DNA from: Paramacrobiotus metropolitanus
Taxonomy: Eukaryota > Tardigrada > Eutardigrada > Parachela > Macrobiotidae
NCBI RefSeq assembly: GCF_019649055.1
Contig: NW_026570385.1
Span: forward strand, 62,001-126,000
DNA: 64,000 nucleotides
Reading direction: 5' to 3'
Every line of letters starts with the position of its first letter. Positions within the stretch are counted from its first letter, which is position 1. This document shows positions 9,860 to 18,075 of the stretch, one piece after another. The notes beneath the pieces were generated by a model that made no database searches, was not told where the DNA came from, and saw only the letters and a program-made list of their open reading frames with translations. The position numbers and the translations under genes were made by a program.

Positions 9860-10795
9860 TCAACGGACAGGCCTAAAATGCAGTTTCACTAATGATTTTC
9901 CCGCCTGAAATTTAAAATCTTCGTCTTCGGAGCTCAAGTTGATTTCGATGGTTTCGATGAAATTACGTACTAGTGGTACATAATGTGGTTCCACAATGTC
10001 CGAATAAACATACATTGTTGTGTTGTTATGTTGCATGTTGGCAGATTTATTGGACGCTACTACCATTGGTACGTCCAACGTATCAGCATTCAGCGGTTGT
10101 TTTCTTTTGAATAGGTACCATAGATAAGGTCGAGGAGTAATAAAAGTACTAGGAATACTTCCGAATGGTTCAGCTGGCGTCCCATCTTCTTCTATCATTT
10201 CTTCAATATAGTAACGAAATTTTGAAGGAACACCGTCAAGATCTTTAAAGTCTAAAGGGTCTTTATCGTGTTGAGTCTGCACAAAACCAAGTAACCCTTT
10301 CAATCGGTCATCGTTTTCGGAAAAACGCAGCTCACCACGCAAGCTATTAAACGTTACTTCCGTCTTGAGCGTTACAAGATTATAACGTATATTGAACACT
10401 TTTGTGGTACTGTTATTTGTGCGAAGGCGTGATGGTGTAACATTGCGACCTTTTAAGTCTACCGAGTTTGGCGACTGTCGCACAATTACGTCAATTAGCG
10501 CCTTCAATGTATATAGACCTGGTGGAATAATGATCGTATTCTGAACCGATGACAGGGAGGTGTCACTGATGACATCGTACTCGTTAACAGTTAGTTCTTG
10601 CTCTTTTGGTATGTTGTAGATTGAGTTTGTATATTGCAATTCCACCAAACCTACTTCCCACCGGCCCGATAAAGATATTGGAATTTTTAGTTTTGTCTTC
10701 CACATTTGCGCACTGTTCTTGGGATACATGTCCATTGACGCATCGCTTGGTAGTGTCACGTAAAACGGTGTACCATTTCCAACAACACTAGCCAT
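9860..10795 (-). CDS. Penton-like minor capsid protein (single jelly roll)
   Basis: The 311-residue frame starts with a strand-rich module. It reads NGTPFYVTLPSDAS, then YPKNSAQMWKTKL and LSGRWEVGLVELQYTNS, a recognised signature of Polinton vertex proteins. The C-terminal part has TTMYVYSDIVEPHYVPLVR, also typical. It is predicted to fill the fivefold vertices. Its ATG overlaps the end of the integrase frame by 8 nt, which fits tight co-transcription of the block. The frame is intact. Confidence 0.88.
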   Translation of the reverse strand: MASVVGNGTPFYVTLPSDASMDMYPKNSAQMWKTKLKIPISLSGRWEVGLVELQYTNSIYNIPKEQELTVNEYDVISDTSLSSVQNTIIIPPGLYTLKALIDVIVRQSPNSVDLKGRNVTPSRLRTNNSTTKVFNIRYNLVTLKTEVTFNSLRGELRFSENDDRLKGLLGFVQTQHDKDPLDFKDLDGVPSKFRYYIEEMIEEDGTPAEPFGSIPSTFITPRPYLWYLFKRKQPLNADTLDVPMVVASNKSANMQHNNTTMYVYSDIVEPHYVPLVRNFIETIEINLSSEDEDFKFQAGKSLVKLHFRPVR

Positions 10796-11819
10796 TTCCG
10801 TCAGCTACTTTTGATAGCTCTTGCTCATAAAACTTTCCAATTACACTGGGTCCACCGTCGGCAGGTTCCACTTCATACACAGGTACGCGATGCTTGGTTA
10901 CCTTATTCACTCGATATAGCTTTTTTGTGTACTTCACGTCAGCGCCTTTCTTAAAAAGCTGCTTTTGCAAATGAAGACGCACTGTGTCTCCGTCCTTAAA
11001 TAGCGGTACCTTGGCTTTGCTTTTGTTATTATTGTTGGACTGTAATCGCTGAAACACTAAACGCGAATTTTCTCGATTGAAGTCATTCGGCGCCAATCCA
11101 TGCGCCGTGTGAGGTGTGCTGTTGTAGCTGTGAATAATGTCCTGTAACTTGTCATAATATTTTACACTCCCATCGCGAGCGGTTATCAGTCGCATGAGAC
11201 GCTCTCGTAACGTTCGGATGAATCGCTCTGCCATGTTAGCTTTAATTTCACAGTTCTCTTCAGAAAACATAACGACGCCGTTCTGTTTCATGTAGTCTTG
11301 AACTGGTTTGTTGTAAAACTCACGCCCTGTGAACGAATAATACAGTTAGTTTGCAACGCTTACGACGATTTCATCCTGTGTGTGTTTGTGTGTGTGTGTG
11401 TGTAGTACCTCTATCCACTTGTAAATATATAGGTGGTCCATACAAACGAGAAAGGTTTTCTCCAAGGCAGGAAGAACGTATTCACTGCTTTTTTTTGTCA
11501 GCATTTCGCATGCTACTTTCTTGGAAAAACTCTCCACACCAACCAGCAGAAATTTCTTATGTTTATACTGTTTTGCGTAACGGGACACGTCCATCAGGTC
11601 AGCCATGTACTGTTCACCGAACTGTATTGAAACTACCGGATTTCTGCGGAATTTCTGCCGAGACGGCTTATGTAAATTGTAGGCGTCAATTCCTTGCAGA
11701 AGCTTTAGGGCTTTGTCATGCTGATTAAGTTCGCTTGACACGGTTTGATGCTTCCGGAATCGTTCCACTACCCCCAGGCTTGCCACTTGCGCCGCACTCA
11801 CGTACTCCGCTTCTCCCAT
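10788..11819 (-). pseudogene. int: Retroviral-type (rve) integrase, one intron, one frameshift
   Basis: The gene inserts the element. The upstream part (11,819 down) carries the Polinton N-terminal pattern AYNLHKPSRQKFRRN and the first catalytic Asp in YMADLMDVSRY. A GT-AG intron at 11,327-11,408, containing a CA repeat, precedes an exon starting GREFYNKP. The second catalytic Asp lies just before the donor (QVDRG) and the catalytic Glu is in ANMAERFIRTLRERL. The C-terminal part contains a basic, strand-rich domain ending KFYEQELSKV. The frame that supplies the second Asp is one base off the upstream frame, so an indel lies at about 11,450-11,460. The full DDE triad is present in the DNA but not in one open frame. 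The start of the first exon is uncertain. Confidence 0.88.
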
Positions 11820-12005
11820 CTTTAGTTAGGTCAACTTGGACACTGACGTCAACTTTGTTTTTGTTTTGACCAAAGCTATTGTCTTTACTGACGTTTGATT
11901 CTTCCGAATCTTTATCTCCAGCACAGCATGACGAAATAAAGGTCAGCTTCATACCCTCTCCAAAGTTCAGACTGACTGGTATGCATCCCGCCATGCCTGC
12001 TATTC

Positions 12006-12700
12006 TTAAATAACTAACCACTTTAAGCGCTTGTGTTGCTGAAGTTTTCTTTGTCCAAAGCCCAGCTGTGGATCATCATATTTATTTTCAACTGCGTAAT
12101 AATCTACCCGATCTCGATTTCTTAAATTATGTATTTTGTTTAACGTTGTTTGAAGTCGCTTTCTTGATTTTGGATGGCCGATTTTGCTTGGCGTGATCAT
12201 GTCCTCATACACTTTCCGTTTTCCTTGTGACCTTAAAAGGGAACTTGCAGGCGTTGCGTACTGGCTGTTATCACCGCTTAACGGCTGTTCGCGCACCGGT
12301 GTACCGGTACCTGCTTTGCCAAATATACTGGCGGCATGCTTTTTTAAAAGCGACTGTTTTCGTCGAGCTGAAGTCCTTTTACCATCTGCTTAAATATAGG
12401 TTTCGGTTTACGAATTTTTTTCAAAGGCTGGGATCCTTCCTGGGACACATTAGGGTTGGTTTGGCCACCGCTCGTATCATCTAAAGCGTACGGCCGCAGC
12501 GCTAAAAACCGCTGCAGACTAGATGAAAGTAATTGTGCTTTCTGATATTCCGATAGGCTTTTGTTAGCCAAAGTTTCCGTTGTCAGCTGTTCTAGAGAAA
12601 GTATTTTGGAAGCTTCTGGGGGGACTTGGTTTAGTGCCAGCTCAACCTCCGTGCGCCGTTTCTCCGCTTGCCGTTTTGGTATTAGCATATAGGTTTCCAT
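12006..12700 (-). pseudogene. Conserved Polinton protein of unknown function, frameshifted
   Basis: Two minus-strand frames, 12,344-12,700 and 12,006-12,296 plus the stretch between them, read as one product. The first ends at a TAA in a T/A homopolymer (12,340-12,349). One frame over, translation runs on as LLKKHAASIFGK into the second part. The N-terminus METYMLIPKRQAEKR and a Leu-rich helical segment resemble an uncharacterised protein found next to the ATPase in other animal Polintons. The middle has a basic patch (KKIRKPKPI) and the end is strongly basic. No enzymatic motif is visible. Confidence 0.55.
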
Positions 12701-12720
12701 GTTGTTTTATCATATGCGTA

Positions 12721-13056
12721 TTAGCGATTTGCTGTCACTGCGCTTATAACTGCTGATGCTAGTAATGGTAATAGAGCGGGTAAGAATCCTCCTCGTTGTA
12801 ATAGTATACGTTTTTTCCTTTGAAGTGATACACTTGGAGATGCTAGAAGCTTTATGGGAGTCTTGCACCTTTTACACGCTGTCAGCTGATGAGGCTTTAA
12901 GGGGACTCGTCCTTTAATAAGGTTCAAGGCAAGCTCTTGAATACCCCTTATATGGTGTTTATCGCAACACTGTTTCAACAGTGCTCTTCGTTGCTTAGGC
13001 TTTGCCCGGTTAAGGGTAAGCAAAAACGGAGCAATCTCCTTCGCTTTACTTGCCAT
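12721..13056 (-). CDS. Small conserved Polinton protein with C-terminal hydrophobic GGFLPALLP segment
   Basis: The 111-residue frame has a basic helical N-terminal half (NRAKPKQRRALLKQC), a Cys pair (CKRC) and a hydrophobic tail LLQRGGFLPALLPLLASAV. This layout is shared by a small protein common in animal Polintons and adintoviruses, often considered a virion component. Function is not established. Its ATG overlaps the end of the ATPase frame by 11 nt. The frame is intact. Confidence 0.65.
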   Translation of the reverse strand: MASKAKEIAPFLLTLNRAKPKQRRALLKQCCDKHHIRGIQELALNLIKGRVPLKPHQLTACKRCKTPIKLLASPSVSLQRKKRILLQRGGFLPALLPLLASAVISAVTANR

Positions 13057-13750
13057 TTTTTGGGCTCAGTGATGGCAGATGATCAGTATAAATCCTCATT
13101 GTCTCTTTAGGAAACAAATGCGATCGCAGCCTTAAATAAGATGGACAAGCTGGGGTAAGGTCAATTAATAGCGGTTGATAGTTTTCTGACGTGCAAGCCG
13201 CGTACGCTTGTGCAGGGCACTTTAGTTTTGTTTGACGTTGTAAGATATCGATCTGGCCGAGGTCCCGAGCATTCTTAAACAGCACCATATACTGACAATT
13301 TAGTGTTTTATCACGCATCGCTTTTCCTTGTTTTTACAGGTTTTGGGTAATATAAATAACGCTCAGGTTTTTATGGTGAATTCCTGGCGTGAACAGATTA
13401 CTGGCCTGCTCATTTTTTGCCATCTCGTGTGCCAAATCATCCACAATCAGTAAATTTGTCACCTCCTTATCGAAAAAATCCTCGTCCGAAAAAAGGTCAC
13501 TCAGTCCTTTCACAAACTCTGTTTCTGGACACTGAACTTTCAAAGCATCGTATCCATTCTGCCACTGATTGTATGCATATACCACTCTTCTCGGAGTCGA
13601 AGTCATCATTTCTTTTCGTTGCTCGATAAAGCGGAAGACAAAAGACGATTTTCCAACCATTGTAGGACCGCAAATCATCATTCCAAAAGGAGTTACGAGT
13701 TTTGGCTGACTTTCCAGCTCCACGAAATTGTTTTGAATTACTGCTGTCAT
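13046..13750 (-). pseudogene. FtsK/HerA-type DNA-packaging ATPase, interrupted by one in-frame stop
   Basis: The product would drive genome packaging into the capsid. Walker A is GPTMVGKSSFVFRF (about residue 28) and Walker B is NLLIVDDLAHEM (about residue 115). A sensor-like VIYITQN follows and the conserved tail (AMRDKTLNCQYMVLFKNARD) continues in the same frame. A TAA at 13,334-13,336 separates the two parts; no plausible splice pair removes it. The start is taken at the ATG 13,748-13,750 (MTAVIQNN). That codon shares two bases with the ATG of the divergent TBP-like gene. Confidence 0.9.
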
Positions 13751-14268
13751 GGCGGCATCAATAAAAAATATAGTCGCAGTTGGTAAACTGAATTGTGGTT
13801 TGATCTTCAAGATATTGCAGACCTTCTCCAGATTCCGTACGATCCCAACATTTTTTCAGGACTTACTATTCGCCGAATGCGTCCATACAAAAGTCATTGT
13901 CAACTATACAGCAATGGTCGGATTACAGTAAACGGAGCTGTTACCGAGCGTAATGCTGAAGAGCTTCTCGAACTCTATTGTAACTATATGCACATGTTAG
14001 GCTATACCGATGCGTACGTTACGGACTTCGAAATAGTTAACGTAGTAGCGTCTTATGACATGTATAGACCATGAAACTAGATGACGTGTTTAAAAAGCTG
14101 CACTGCTACCGCCCATGTTATGAACCTGAACTGTTTCCTGGTCTAAGCGTCCATCTACCCGAAGCAACTTGTGTAATTTTTACCTCTGGTAAAGTTAATA
14201 TTTTGGGTGCAAAATCGGAATTGGCTGTGCGTACTACGGCAGCCGAACTTCGCTTGCTACTGTTTTAA
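13749..14268 (+). CDS. TATA-binding-protein-like (TBP) gene, two repeats, apparently in three frames
   Basis: Both halves of the TBP saddle are recognisable. The first has IKNIVAVGKLNC, then FDLQDIADL, IPYDPNIFSGL, QLYSNGRITVNGA and DFEIVNVVASYDM. The second has YEPELFPGL, VIFTSGKVNILGAK and a final helix. The four aromatic positions that wedge into the DNA minor groove are Phe (NIF), Tyr (QLY), Phe (ELF) and Phe (VIF), so all are aromatic. Core length (about 170 residues) matches the TBP core with no N-terminal extension. The frame shifts at about 13,795 and again at 14,070, where the first half ends in a TGA overlapping an ATG (ATGA) that can start the second half, exactly at the repeat boundary. 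AATAAA lies at 14,357-14,362. It is divergent from the ATPase, and an in-frame stop at 13,734 fixes the ATG at 13,749. TBP homologues are known in some large DNA viruses; I know of none as a standard Polinton gene. Confidence 0.85.
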
Positions 14269-14413
14269 TGTTCACATGAATCTTATCAAAGTTCATTTTC
14301 ATTTTTTTTGACTAAGTCTTCTCCGCTTTAATAGACCACTGCTCTGCCATAAACTAATAAACATACGAAAAAACGATATTCTTTTTTTTTAAACAAAACC
14401 GTCAGTTTTAACA

Positions 14414-14986
14414 TCAGTTTTCTTGCGGCGGGCGATCTGGTCTGCAGGACGTTCCGCTCTGCCAGTCATGCTCAGCTTGTGGGTCGTCATGCGGCTCCCA
14501 GTTTTCTAACTCTAGTCCACAATGAATACACTTCACTAGGTCACGCAATCCCGTGTAAAAGAAGCCGGCTCTCGCAAAACGCGCCGCTGACGGTGTACGC
14601 AGTGTCCAGTTCCTGTGTTGAAACGAATGCAGACGGTATACGAACCGTCTGAATTCACGTTGCAGCCGATAGCCTGCTGCAGCACGCCCAGGAGTCGCTG
14701 TGTCCGCTCTTCTGGTAGGCGCCCCCGGGGGATCCAACCAAACCAAAGTGTATCCACTCAAAGCGCCCAATGGTAGACGATATGGCCTATCCGCCGCAGG
14801 CGCTGAAGTCGACGTAGTTGCTGGTTCTGGCCGTAGCGGTGGTTGTGGCGGAGTTGGCGTGGCTGGTGACGCTCCGGTTCCAGCGCTTGGTACTGAAACT
14901 GAGTCCGGTACTTGCGGTGGAACAGATCTCGTTGAGCTTACTGGAGAATCTTGCAATTCGCCATGTTCAACCAGAAGAGTCTCCAC
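14414..14986 (-). CDS. Single-BIR protein (IAP-like, no RING)
   Basis: The 190-residue product has a long Pro/Ser/Thr-rich N-terminal half with no recognised fold. One C-terminal BIR domain (residues about 118-185) follows. It shows RLHSF, then ARFARAGFFYTGLRDLVKC, and the zinc ligands CIHC, H in AEHDW and C in GTSC with 16 residues between the second Cys and His. BIR domains bind caspases or other partners to block cell death. No RING follows, so it would act by binding. The stop is close to the end of the element's TBP gene. A TATA box sits at 15,053-15,060. Confidence 0.88.
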   Translation of the reverse strand: METLLVEHGELQDSPVSSTRSVPPQVPDSVSVPSAGTGASPATPTPPQPPLRPEPATTSTSAPAADRPYRLPLGALSGYTLVWLDPPGAPTRRADTATPGRAAAGYRLQREFRRFVYRLHSFQHRNWTLRTPSAARFARAGFFYTGLRDLVKCIHCGLELENWEPHDDPQAEHDWQSGTSCRPDRPPQEN

Positions 14987-15052
14987 TATCGTAGTCTTCG
15001 TTGACTTCAGACATTTTTACACTGCCGTACTAACCGCTTGCATGTTTCTCGG

Positions 15053-15060
15053 TTTATATA
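15053..15060 (-). promoter_or_regulatory. TATA box (TATATAAA) of the single-BIR gene
   Basis: The minus strand reads GGTATATAAACC, 67-74 nt before the ATG at 14,986. Confidence 0.7.
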
Positions 15061-15131
15061 CCGGCCATCGGAATGGTAGCGTTAGGGTCACCTTTATAGG
15101 ATCGATACCGTTCAAGGATCATTTCCCACCA

Positions 15132-15607
15132 TTACTGATAACCAGCCCGACGCGATACTATTTTACAGCAGTACTGTGCGACCTGCATGACTTTCCCAAC
15201 ATACAGGCCTAGGTCAGAGTCACCGTTCACAGGTCGGGGTAGCGGAAGCCGATAGCGACCTCTCAAAAACTGTGGCTCCCACCAGCTTGAACAATTCGGG
15301 TAAACTGGTAGGCTAGAAAAAAAATCTTCTGGCTTCTTAGGCTTGGGGACTTCATACCCCACGTGGAGAATTTTGCATAACCAGCCATCGACCATGATGT
15401 TCATACCCGGTGCCAAATCTAAACAATTGTTTTTTTTTATTTGACTTTCATACGACCTTCTGTTTTTATATTAGTTTTACCGTGAATTTCCGTCACAACG
15501 TCCCTGACAAACATCTCAGTGTCACTATTCAAGGTTGAATTATCAATTGCCCCACCGCCGAACACCGATGAAGCACACAGGAGGAAAACAATCGTCTTGA
15601 ACTCCAT
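15132..15607 (-). CDS. Predicted secreted protein, unknown function, possibly with a very short intron or frameshift
   Basis: The ATG at 15,607 opens a classic signal peptide (MEFKTIVFLLCASSVFGGG) followed by a short mature part. That frame stops at about 15,440. Another frame continues from about 15,425 to 15,132 with a Cys/Trp/Pro-rich sequence (DGWLCKILHVGYEVPKPKKP, then NCSSWWEPQF). A GTATGA...TTTAG pair of about 35 nt could join them, but that is unusually short; a one-base frameshift is equally possible. Three or more Cys and one NCS glycosylation site fit an extracellular protein. No family is recognised. A TATA box lies 54-59 nt upstream. Confidence 0.45.
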
Positions 15608-15660
15608 GGTTGTTTTTAATACAAAAAAAGACGACGTTCTAGAAACTTGCAGGTCGTTCC

Positions 15661-15666
15661 CTTATA
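15661..15666 (-). promoter_or_regulatory. TATA box of the secreted-protein gene
   Basis: The minus strand reads GAGTATAAGGG, about 55 nt before the ATG at 15,607. Confidence 0.55.
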
Positions 15667-15691
15667 CTCTGAAATCTGAACTCCTAAGGCC

Positions 15692-16165
15692 TTAAATAGA
15701 CTTTACATCTACAGTCGTATCGGTCTTTAGTGCTATCTTAATTTCTTCCAAGTAGCCGTGCAGTATTTGATACAGCATATACTGGTCGTAACTCATAAAG
15801 TGGATCGAAAACCCATGAGCGTTGACCAGCGCCATTCTTGAACAGTATAGGTCGTAGCCTATTTCCAGTGTCCATGGTGAACCCGGCTGTGTGTCTTTAA
15901 ACTTTTTAACTGTTTTGGCCTTTTTTAATAATTCATGGATGTCGTATGCTTCTGCAGCACCAAACGTCCGAAAAACGTTCGCTCCTGCGCGTTCGTCCAC
16001 AAGTTGCAACTGCTTAAAATGACCGCCCTTGCAGGTTATGATATTAACTTTTGTGCCGCGTTTCAAGTCCCAGCTGAGTTCGCATTCTCCCTGATTTAAC
16101 GGCTTAATCACCGCTCCGTACATTATGTCTGATGTACCGTCCATTGTGTATGCTGTACCGTTCAT
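15692..16165 (-). CDS. Unknown protein, paralogue A of a tandem pair
   Basis: About 157 residues from the ATG at 16,165. The sequence is strand-rich then helical: MYGAVIKPLNQGECELSWDL, NIITCKGGHFKQL, PWTLEIGYDLYCSRMAL, and a final YQILHGYLEEIKIAL helix. The neighbour at 16,273-16,701 has the same blocks in the same order: MYEA.I.P, SW or QWSL, N.ITFKG, an L.WDMEVE or PWTLEIG strand, TYCSK or LYCSR, and a final helix ending EI. No known family is recognised. A TATA box lies 53-59 nt upstream. The upstream extension of the frame has no TATA-compatible start. Confidence 0.7.
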   Translation of the reverse strand: MNGTAYTMDGTSDIMYGAVIKPLNQGECELSWDLKRGTKVNIITCKGGHFKQLQLVDERAGANVFRTFGAAEAYDIHELLKKAKTVKKFKDTQPGSPWTLEIGYDLYCSRMALVNAHGFSIHFMSYDQYMLYQILHGYLEEIKIALKTDTTVDVKSI

Positions 16166-16217
16166 TTTGTTTTGCAGTTTAAGATATTCTCTTAATAACC
16201 GATATATTTTTTCTGTA

Positions 16218-16224
16218 CTATATA
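16218..16224 (-). promoter_or_regulatory. TATA box of paralogue A
   Basis: The minus strand reads TATATAG, 53-59 nt before the ATG at 16,165. Confidence 0.55.
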
Positions 16225-16272
16225 CAACAACCACTTTAAATAGATTTTGTTCAATATTCCCATCAATAACAG

Positions 16273-16701
16273 CTAGCCAGCACACGCTTCAGTTATTTCG
16301 CGCTCATACGCCTGTAGAATGTTACACAACTTCTTTTGGGCCAATAAAGGCAGCTCCAGCACCATCTCTGGATGATTTAACAACAACTTTGAGCAGTATG
16401 TTGTAGTTTCCACTTCCATGTCCCAGCTTAATCCTTCGACGGTTTTCAGCCGGATGGATGTCTTTCGCGGAGTCAACGCTTTGTGTAGTTTCTTTGCCTC
16501 CATCGGTAGGAGATGGATAAATATTAACCGCTCTCCCTGTTGACCTTCAATCTCCATCCAATCAAACTTCCCCTTGAACGTTATCACGTTGGCCTTTACA
16601 TTTCCAGCCAAACTCCACTGCATTTGGCTATAGGAACCTGCAAAAGGCAAAATCTCGGCCTCGTACATTACCGCTAATGTGTTGTCGTACAGCTGCGCCA
16701 T
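16273..16701 (-). CDS. Unknown protein, paralogue B of a tandem pair
   Basis: About 142 residues from the ATG at 16,701. The frame also offers ATGs at 16,719 and 16,740, but the TATA box at 16,747-16,755 would place the transcript start near 16,725, so 16,701 fits best. Shared blocks with paralogue A are MYEAEILPF, MQWSLAGNVKANVITFKGKF, LSWDMEVETTTYCSKLLL and KKLCNILQAYEREI. The two are clearly diverged duplicates. No enzymatic motif or membrane segment is visible. They lie in the accessory block near anti-apoptosis genes; a host-interaction role is only a guess. Confidence 0.7.
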   Translation of the reverse strand: MAQLYDNTLAVMYEAEILPFAGSYSQMQWSLAGNVKANVITFKGKFDWMEIEGQQGERLIFIHLLPMEAKKLHKALTPRKTSIRLKTVEGLSWDMEVETTTYCSKLLLNHPEMVLELPLLAQKKLCNILQAYEREITEACAG

Positions 16702-16746
16702 GGTACTGACATGCTTCATGGTAGCCACAGTTGCAAACATTTCAGC

Positions 16747-16755
16747 TTTTATATA
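16747..16755 (-). promoter_or_regulatory. TATA box (TATATAAAA) of paralogue B
   Basis: The minus strand reads GGTATATAAAAGC, 46-54 nt before the ATG at 16,701. Confidence 0.7.
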
Positions 16756-16810
16756 CCAGTTACAACAAAGATAGTATCTGCCATTTCCGGTCAGCAATTC
16801 TCAAACATGG

Positions 16811-16818
16811 TATATAAA
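16811..16818 (+). promoter_or_regulatory. Plus-strand TATA box (TATATAAA), divergent from paralogue B
   Basis: GGTATATAAAGC is almost the mirror of the paralogue B box 60 nt to the left. It could drive the small ORF at 16,917 or a non-coding transcript through the tandem repeats. Confidence 0.5.
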
Positions 16819-16916
16819 GCCCAATATTTCCAACAGCAGAAATCAGTCGTCTTCCGTTCTTGAACCAACTTTGGTGTATAAAGTGGTTCAGAGTTGTTCG
16901 GTGCCAGTTGGATATT

Positions 16917-17084
16917 ATGGCCCTAGCGACCTTGTCTCGCCCGCCATTCCCCGTCACGGTATTGCTTGGATATTTTAGATCAGTTCAAAATGGATTGACC
17001 AAATCCTTTGGACTGACTACGATTACTAAGCAGGACCGTCAGCGCCGTGACCTTTTGGGCTCCATATTTTTTTTACTGACCTGA
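16917..17084 (+). CDS. Possible small ORF of 55 residues downstream of a TATA box
   Basis: An ATG about 75 nt after the expected transcript start opens a 55-codon frame (MALATLSRPPFPVTVLLGYF at its start). It has no recognised domain and runs into repeated DNA. It is reported only because of the promoter; it may be chance. Confidence 0.2.
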   Translation: MALATLSRPPFPVTVLLGYFRSVQNGLTKSFGLTTITKQDRQRRDLLGSIFFLLT

Positions 17085-17900
17085 GCAGGGTTCATACTAT
17101 AACCCTGCAGAGTTTACACTTGTTTCTTTGTTCATATATACGGTATTGCTCTGTAATCGTAGTTGAGTTAAACTGGCTTGATCGAATCCATGTAGCTTAC
17201 TACGACTACTGAGCAGGACCGAAACCAAATCAGTTAACAGAAACTGCTTTGAAACGAATTTGATCACATATCTAACCTGTTACAATCCGTAATTCCCGTT
17301 ACATTTTTATGAGAGTTGTACATTGCGCTGATAGTAATGGACATCACCGTAATTTCTACTGGTCATTTCCATTGTGACTAGCTCCCTGTTCATCTCAATG
17401 CGATTCAGAACTCAGGGTACAGGCTTTATAACTATGTCGCAGGTCTGTAGCAAGGAGCCATAATGTTCGACATTATCACACATTGGTCATATCCATCATT
17501 ATTATTGGTTCTTTGTACGTCCTGCAATATTTTTGAATGTTTGACAGGCTTTTATGAGAGTTGCTACGTAGTGCTGGTAGTAATGGAAGTTACCTCAATT
17601 ATAATTGGTCTTTTCCATAGCCACCAGTTCCATGTACACCTCAATGTGAATTGGAACTTGAAAAGTGTTGGCTTTGCAAATATGGGGAGGACGTGTACCA
17701 CGGAACTTCAGCAATAGACGTTACCATGTCTTGGTCATGTCCAATGCTGCTTGTTCCATGTACGTCCTGTAACAACATTGAATGTTTGACTAACTTCCGT
17801 GAAAACTGATACATAACGCTGGTAGTAATGCAACTGCTCTTAATTCGTATTGGTCGATTCCGTCGTTGCCGGTTCCTTTTGCGCATAGTGCGTTGTGGAT
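17000..17900. repeat. Degenerate tandem repeats, unit about 240 bp, about three copies
   Basis: Landmarks recur in the same order. TGAGAGTT or a variant followed by a GCTG.TAGTAATG motif occurs near 17,310-17,340, 17,550-17,585 and 17,800-17,830. ACGTCCTG followed by GAATGTTTGAC occurs near 17,517-17,550 and 17,762-17,792. CTACTGAGCAGGACCG or TTACTAAGCAGGACCG occurs at about 17,022 and 17,206. A short hairpin (GCAGGGTT/AACCCTGC, 17,085-17,092 and 17,101-17,108) lies between. The stretch has no supported gene. Copies differ widely, so the duplication is old. Confidence 0.6.
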
Positions 17901-17951
17901 TTCCAGTAAGTAATCAAATAGATGCAAAACTTTAATCAACTTTCACCAGAA

Positions 17952-18075
17952 CATGTTGTGGCTTACTCGTAAACTAATCACTTTTATAGGATAAGGTCTG
18001 GGGTTCAATCCCCTGGTAGCTTAACATAAAACAAAAAAAATTTCAGTAGCAAGCCACAGCTTGTTCTTTTTTTTT
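17952..18075 (+). ncRNA. tRNA-like RNA polymerase III unit (A box, B box, T-run)
   Basis: TGGCTTACTCG at 17,959-17,969 fits the A-box consensus and GTTCAATCC at 18,003-18,011 fits the B box. Their spacing (44 nt start to start) is that of a tRNA gene. The T arm folds (TGGGG, loop TTCAATC, CCCTG). The acceptor stem of a normal tRNA does not form. Instead TGTGGCTT (17,957-17,964) pairs perfectly with AAGCCACA (18,051-18,058), closing an RNA of about 100 nt, and a run of nine T at 18,067-18,075 follows. It may be a tRNA pseudogene, a tRNA-derived repeat, or a small virus-type Pol III RNA. The T-run touches the stop codon of the IAP gene on the other strand. Confidence 0.5.

Noticed and set aside
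11383-11404. CA/TG repeat as a functional element
   Set aside because: It is an ordinary microsatellite inside the integrase intron.
11725-12021. A minus-strand frame of 98 codons upstream of the integrase
   Set aside because: It overlaps the integrase start in another frame, is low complexity and shows no domain.
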